Positions 13,805 to 17,104 of a DNA stretch of 17,104 nucleotides are shown one piece after another. The translations under genes were made by a program, and so were the position numbers. The stretch comes from Fidelibacterota bacterium (GTDB lineage: Bacteria; Fidelibacterota; Marinisomatia; SCGC-AAA003-L08; D37C17). How positions within the stretch are numbered: position 1 is the first letter of the stretch; each line of letters starts with the position of its first letter. The notes under the pieces are model-generated. The model did no database searches. It worked only from the letters and a program-made list of their open reading frames with translations, and was not told the origin of the DNA. Location of the stretch: positions 37,091-54,194 of the forward strand of contig PARL01000002.1 of the NCBI GenBank assembly GCA_002711465.1, given 5' to 3'.

Positions 13805-13837
13805 AAAAGGGCTACGAAAGTAGCCCTTTTATTTTTT
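13805..13837. terminator. strong, probably bidirectional rho-independent terminator
   Basis: An 11-bp perfect stem, AAAAGGGCTAC (13805-13815) with GTAGCCCTTTT (13820-13830), is closed by a GAAA tetraloop and followed on the plus strand by T-rich sequence to 13837. On the minus strand the stem is also followed by five Ts. It lies between convergent units and can end both the plus-strand small RNA and the minus-strand glycosyltransferase operon finishing at 13863. Confidence 0.9.
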
Positions 13838-13862
13838 AATAATAATTGATGCGATAAAATTT

Positions 13863-14387
13863 TTAATATGAAAAAAACCTCATTGCACCAAAATGATTTT
13901 TTTTAACTTTAATTCTTTTTTCTATATAATAATTTAATCCTAACATGACTGAATCAATATATTTTTGTAATAAAGGCTTAACTAAAACATAGTACGGTAT
14001 TATATTATAAATCAAAGACCCTTTATTGAATTTATGTGGGCGTATAGTAATAGTTAATACTGCATTATCATTATTTCTAATTCTCCAAGAAACAAGAGAT
14101 TGATCTTTACCCTTTTCTCCAATTAATAAATCATAGCCATAATCATCTACCCAATTAATAAAATTGCGTTGATATACTAATCCACTATAGTAATAAATTT
14201 CATCTAACGAACCTTTACCAGGCCATTTTAGAGTTTTATTTTTCTCACAAAAAGGATGAAACAATTCCAAATTTTTTGGAGAAGAAATAATAGCCCACAA
14301 TTCTTCTTTTGAAATTTCTGTGTGAAGTTTACCCGTTATTTTCCACAAAAAATCAGATTCATTTACAATCCTATTATTTGATACCAT
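13863..14387 (-). CDS. SRPBCC (START/polyketide-cyclase-like) domain protein
   Basis: This 174-residue protein has the pattern of the SRPBCC fold. It opens with an amphipathic strand and the KEELWAIISSPKNLELFHPFC helix region (about 25-45, typical of the first helices of the fold). A series of strands around SLDEIYYYSG, LVSWRIRN and LTITIRPH follows. A long C-terminal helix (about 135-160) would cover the hydrophobic cavity. Such proteins bind lipids, polyketides or other hydrophobic ligands, or act as coenzyme Q or toxin-type chaperones. The ligand is not deducible here. The start overlaps the methyltransferase end by 14 bases, and it is the last gene of the operon before the shared terminator. 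An SRPBCC protein is unusual in a glycosyltransferase cluster. The fold assignment is by pattern only. Confidence 0.6.
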   Translation of the reverse strand: MVSNNRIVNESDFLWKITGKLHTEISKEELWAIISSPKNLELFHPFCEKNKTLKWPGKGSLDEIYYYSGLVYQRNFINWVDDYGYDLLIGEKGKDQSLVSWRIRNNDNAVLTITIRPHKFNKGSLIYNIIPYYVLVKPLLQKYIDSVMLGLNYYIEKRIKVKKNHFGAMRFFSY

Positions 14388-14982
14388 ATATTATTAATGT
14401 TCCTTTCCAATTTTTTTTTGCCTCAACTTGTTTATAACGAATATTTTTAAATCCTATTTTTTTGAATGAATTAACCCACTGCTCAATTGAAAGTGTTGTT
14501 ATATCTAAATTAAACTTTTCACCCCAATCCAAAGATTCTGTATTTTCTAAATAATGATCAATCCCCATGATAAACATTCCACCATTGCTCAGACCTGCTT
14601 CAAAAATTTTTTTCATAATTTTCTCAGGTTTAGAAAAATAATACAAAGTTTCCATAGAAAAAATAATATCATATTTATGATTAGGATTCCACAATTCAAT
14701 ATTTTCGTTAAAATAAGTTCCTTTAGGATCCAATATTTTGGCCTTCTTAATCATATGCGTTGCACCATCTAAACCATGAGCATCATCGCACAAAGAGTAT
14801 TCTTTAAACTTTCTTACTACCCAACCATTACCACACCCTAAATCCAGCGCTTTATAATTTTGATAATTTTTTTCAATAATTAAGTTAAACATATGATCAA
14901 CAGATTTGTGGTGACCTCGCTCCATTCCCTTATCTTTACCTAAAATTGCCCATTCATCAAATGTCATTATATTCTTATTCAT
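14374..14982 (-). CDS. class I SAM-dependent methyltransferase
   Basis: This 202-residue methyltransferase has motif I ALDLGCGNGWVV (about 45-56), an acidic post-I HGLDGATHMI, motif II YDIIFSMETLYYF and a post-motif GGMFIMGIDHY. The N-terminal FDEWAILGKDKGMERGHH segment probably lines the substrate site. The acceptor is unknown. In this setting it may O- or N-methylate a sugar, a lipid-linked intermediate or the ligand of the downstream SRPBCC protein, all inference. It overlaps the GT2 gene by 8 bases and the SRPBCC gene by 14. The ATG at 14980-14982 gives a normal N-terminus. Confidence 0.87.
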   Translation of the reverse strand: MNKNIMTFDEWAILGKDKGMERGHHKSVDHMFNLIIEKNYQNYKALDLGCGNGWVVRKFKEYSLCDDAHGLDGATHMIKKAKILDPKGTYFNENIELWNPNHKYDIIFSMETLYYFSKPEKIMKKIFEAGLSNGGMFIMGIDHYLENTESLDWGEKFNLDITTLSIEQWVNSFKKIGFKNIRYKQVEAKKNWKGTLIIYGIK

Positions 14983-15718
14983 AAAATCTTTTCAACCTTC
15001 TTTTTAGTTTAATTTTCCATATTCCAAATTTCAGCAGGTAGTTTTTTGGATATTTTTTAATAATAATTTTTGCTGCATTTTTCAATTTTGTAATATCTTG
15101 GGATAACTGATTATCATGATGATTATAATTATAATTTACAAGAGCCTCATTGATGCCCATGACTTTGTAATCTTGACATACTCTAATACAAAAATCATAA
15201 TCTTGCAAAGCGGGCAATGACTCATCGAATTCTCCCACTTTTTCAATAATTTCCTTTTTAACCATTATTGAAGATGTAATACCTATGAAGTTATCCCAAA
15301 AAATAGATTTTTTAGTAGATTTAAAGATGCTATTTTTAAAACTATATTTAGTTTTATTTATTTTTAAAATATTTTTTCCAGTATAACACAATCCAATATC
15401 ATATTTTTTAAAACAATTCAGTTGTTTTTCAATTTTACAATTTTCCCAAGTATCATCATCATCCAAAAAAGCAAGATACTCACCATTAGCGCAATGTAAT
15501 CCTAAGTTACGTAACACATTAGGATGATTAACTTGAGAATGTATGTATATAAGATTTTTATTTTTTGTAATAAAATCTTGTGTTTTCATATTTTGACTGC
15601 TATCAACAACAATAACTTCAATATTTTGATAAGTTTGATTTAATACACTAGTCAATGCATTTTGTAAAAAATCCAAACGATTATAGGTAGTGATGATAAC
15701 AGTAACTAAATCACTCAT
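14975..15718 (-). CDS. family 2 glycosyltransferase
   Basis: This is an inverting GT-A glycosyltransferase of 247 residues from the ATG at 15716-15718. It has VTVIITTYNR (5-14), VLNQTYQNIEVIVVD (25-39) and LAFLDDDDTW (82-91) with the metal/nucleotide-binding Asp cluster. A later LQDYDFCIRV is the likely acceptor-side acidic motif. It transfers a sugar from a nucleotide donor to a growing surface glycan. There is no membrane helix, but the basic end (KIKLKRRLKRFYE) may dock on the membrane. A GTG at 15757 would add 13 residues. I prefer the ATG, which overlaps the GT4 stop as ATGA. The donor and linkage cannot be predicted. Confidence 0.92.
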   Translation of the reverse strand: MSDLVTVIITTYNRLDFLQNALTSVLNQTYQNIEVIVVDSSQNMKTQDFITKNKNLIYIHSQVNHPNVLRNLGLHCANGEYLAFLDDDDTWENCKIEKQLNCFKKYDIGLCYTGKNILKINKTKYSFKNSIFKSTKKSIFWDNFIGITSSIMVKKEIIEKVGEFDESLPALQDYDFCIRVCQDYKVMGINEALVNYNYNHHDNQLSQDITKLKNAAKIIIKKYPKNYLLKFGIWKIKLKRRLKRFYE

Positions 15719-16821
15719 TTTATGATTTCCATTAATTTCCGATTCTGATTTTGCCACAGCAACTCTTTTTGAATAGTTGTGCTCAATTTAAATTGATCTT
15801 TATTTTTTACAATTTTTTTGAAAGCATTAATAAAAGCCGCTGTATCTTCTGGATCTATTGCAACACCACATTTATATTGAACTATCATTTCATTCATTGC
15901 TAATAAATTGCTACAAATAATAGGAAGCCCAGAAACTGCATATTCAAATAATTTATTAGGGAGAGCATTTTCATAACTTTTTGATATGGGCTGAATCACA
16001 CTTACACCAATATCTGCTGCATTAGAAAACACACTTAATTTTTCATAGGGTACTGAATCTATAAAAAAAATTTTATCTGTTACACCTTCTTTTTTTGCTG
16101 CTTTAATATAAATGTTTTTCATTGGACCATCTCCAACTAAGACAAGTGCGGTATCATTTAATTGTTTTAAACATTTCAATATGAATCTTATACCTCTCCC
16201 TCTATGTAATTTACCTTGATATAATAAAATTTTTGTTTGATTATTAATACATAATATTTTTCTTAAATCTATATTAGATGGCTTAAAGAATGTTTCTCCT
16301 GGAAGATTTTTAAAAATTTCAATATTAACATTTGGATATAATGATTGTAAATAGTTTTTATCAATATTTGCATTTGCAATTACATAGTCTGCGTCGTAGA
16401 TGTATTTTTTTTCATATGATGACCAAATTTTTTGAATAATAGGCCTCTTAATTAGAGCCGCTAACTTAGTATAGATTTCTCTTGAATCATAAATTAATTT
16501 GTATTTCTTTTGCTTTTTAATTTTAGCTGCAGGAACTAAAGAATATAAATCTGAAGCAATTATAGTGCGGGGATTTTCCTGTCTGATAAAATGTTGTATT
16601 AATTTAAAGTATTTAAAATATTTAGTTAATGAATACTTAAATTTTTTTTTATCTATTAATAGTATTTGCGCACCATTAATTTGGAACTCTTCCTTTACAG
16701 AGGATACGCCGATAACTTTAACTGCATATTTTTTTTGGCGAAATTGATTTATCATATTCATACATCGCCCATCATATAAAGGGTTGCCCCAAAATATGAT
16801 CATAACGTCCGTGTTATACAT
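15715..16821 (-). CDS. family 4 glycosyltransferase (GT-B fold)
   Basis: This is a 368-residue retaining glycosyltransferase with two Rossmann-like lobes. The N-terminal acceptor lobe includes YDSREIYTKL (about 111-120). The C-terminal donor lobe starts with ILLYQGKLHRGRGI (198-211) and includes LVLVGDGPM (226-234). The E-x7-E-type donor site lies in ENALPNKLFEYAVSGLP (284-300). It most likely adds a sugar during O-antigen, capsule or exopolysaccharide synthesis at the cytosolic membrane face. The ATG at 16819-16821 overlaps the stop of the preceding gene by 8 bases, and its own stop overlaps the GT2 start by 4. No closer subfamily could be named. Confidence 0.9.
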   Translation of the reverse strand: MYNTDVMIIFWGNPLYDGRCMNMINQFRQKKYAVKVIGVSSVKEEFQINGAQILLIDKKKFKYSLTKYFKYFKLIQHFIRQENPRTIIASDLYSLVPAAKIKKQKKYKLIYDSREIYTKLAALIKRPIIQKIWSSYEKKYIYDADYVIANANIDKNYLQSLYPNVNIEIFKNLPGETFFKPSNIDLRKILCINNQTKILLYQGKLHRGRGIRFILKCLKQLNDTALVLVGDGPMKNIYIKAAKKEGVTDKIFFIDSVPYEKLSVFSNAADIGVSVIQPISKSYENALPNKLFEYAVSGLPIICSNLLAMNEMIVQYKCGVAIDPEDTAAFINAFKKIVKNKDQFKLSTTIQKELLWQNQNRKLMEIIK

Positions 16822-17104
16822 TTTTTACACCCCTTAATCCACGCATTAGATCAATTAAAAAACGTGTTCGCTTGTAACCAAAAAAAATTGCAGCACGATA
16901 TAAACAATTTTTTAATGAAAAGGGATATATTTGAAATGCTTTTAAATAATATTTATCAATATCAGAGGTTTCTAAATTTATCAAAAATAATTTTTCATAT
17001 ACTCTTGCTATTCTTCTATAATGATTAGATATATTTTTTTTAGATGTATTTTCACAAAGATAATCAAAATGTTTTGTAACGATATATGATAATGCTCTTG
17101 CTTC
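16814..17104 (-). CDS. C-terminal end of an unidentified protein, possibly a glycosyltransferase, cut by window edge
   Basis: An open frame runs without a stop from the window edge to a TAA at 16814-16816, giving 96 residues. Its end overlaps the GT4 start by 8 bases, the same style of overlap as elsewhere in the operon, which supports it being coding. The segment is helical and basic, with SNHYRRIARVYEKLFLIN, a YYLKAFQIYPFSLKN stretch and a final FLIDLMRGLRGVKNV. This tetratricopeptide-like helical tail with a closing LMRGLRG resembles the C-terminal ends of GT2 glycosyltransferases as I remember them. The catalytic part is outside the window, so the identity is uncertain. Confidence 0.6.
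   Translation of the reverse strand, partial: EARALSYIVTKHFDYLCENTSKKNISNHYRRIARVYEKLFLINLETSDIDKYYLKAFQIYPFSLKNCLYRAAIFFGYKRTRFLIDLMRGLRGVKNV

Larger units (their letters stand above)
13656..13837 (+). ncRNA. candidate structured small RNA with embedded short ORF
   Basis: The gap 13659-13862 has no conventional gene but a dense set of paired elements on one strand. (a) Outer stem ATTTAAGT (13706-13713) pairs with ACTTAAAT (13768-13775). (b) Inside it GTTACAGC (13718-13725) pairs with GCTGTAAC (13753-13760), across an asymmetric internal loop of 4 and 7 bases. (c) The 27-base apical loop contains GGAGGAA and can alternatively form AGCG/CGCT (13742-13745 with 13752-13755). (d) A second perfect 8-bp hairpin pairs TTTAGACG (13781-13788) with CGTCTAAA (13795-13802). 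(e) A strong terminator follows. Three perfect stems of 8 to 11 bp in about 130 bases are unlikely by chance. I cannot assign it to a known RNA family. The strand follows from the GAAA loop and the longer T-tract. It could also be the 3' UTR of the upstream gene. Confidence 0.6.

Noticed and set aside
13656..13837. 4.5S (SRP) RNA, tmRNA or 6S RNA identity for the structured region
   Set aside because: The conserved SRP GGAA-loop domain, the tmRNA tRNA-like ends and the long single-bubble 6S rod are all absent.
14554..14772. Plus-strand open frames over the methyltransferase (14554-14772) and the GT4 gene (16499-16747)
   Set aside because: Antisense to clear coding motifs, with no ribosome binding site.

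Overview
This window is AT-rich (roughly 30% GC by eye) and gene-dense. It comes from the chromosome of a diderm (LPS-bearing) bacterium, since lpxB, lpxK, a large-periplasmic-domain YidC and an LPS/capsule-type glycosyltransferase cluster are present. The order rpmH-rnpA-yidD-yidC-mnmE, the short single-domain QueF, the DUF374 acyltransferase beside lpxB/lpxK, the HAD phosphatase with a DWNGT motif and the style of YidC and LpxB suggest the FCB superphylum. A low-GC lineage such as Marinimicrobia (SAR406) is my best guess, but no database search was possible. Most genes lie on the minus strand and overlap by 4-17 bases.

Layout, left to right. (1) Positions 1-3108, minus: rpmH, rnpA, yidD, yidC and a GTG-started, truncated mnmE, which link ribosome and tRNA maturation with membrane protein insertion. 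(2) 3170-3779, minus: queF (queuosine pathway) and a small secreted basic protein, separated by a terminator hairpin almost touching the queF start. (3) 3874-7703, minus: dnaA, an OmpR-family response regulator, a membrane histidine kinase and a short ssb lacking the usual acidic tail, apparently one transcription unit. The kinase needs a non-ATG (probably CTG) start to recover its first membrane helix. (4) 7818-8507, plus: a cytosolic glycerophosphodiester phosphodiesterase, probably leaderless. (5) 8495-13078, minus: an operon of a Gfo/Idh/MocA oxidoreductase, lpxB, a DUF374 acyltransferase, lpxK, a DUF971 protein and a HAD phosphatase, centred on lipid A. The oxidoreductase resembles the GnnA arrangement known from bacteria that make diamino-sugar lipid A. 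(6) 13146-13658, plus: an unrecognised four-helix membrane protein. (7) 13659-13862: about 200 bases without a conventional gene, holding a compact structured transcript: a near-perfect Shine-Dalgarno, a 16-codon ORF folded into a long stem, a second perfect hairpin and a strong terminator. (8) 13863-17104, minus: an overlapping operon of an SRPBCC protein, a methyltransferase, a GT2 and a GT4 glycosyltransferase and the 3' end of another gene, probably for surface polysaccharide.

No tRNA, rRNA, insertion sequence, CRISPR array or integrase was seen. The most novel-looking item is the structured small RNA/sORF at 13659-13840. The dnaA-two-component-ssb operon and the GnnA candidate come next.
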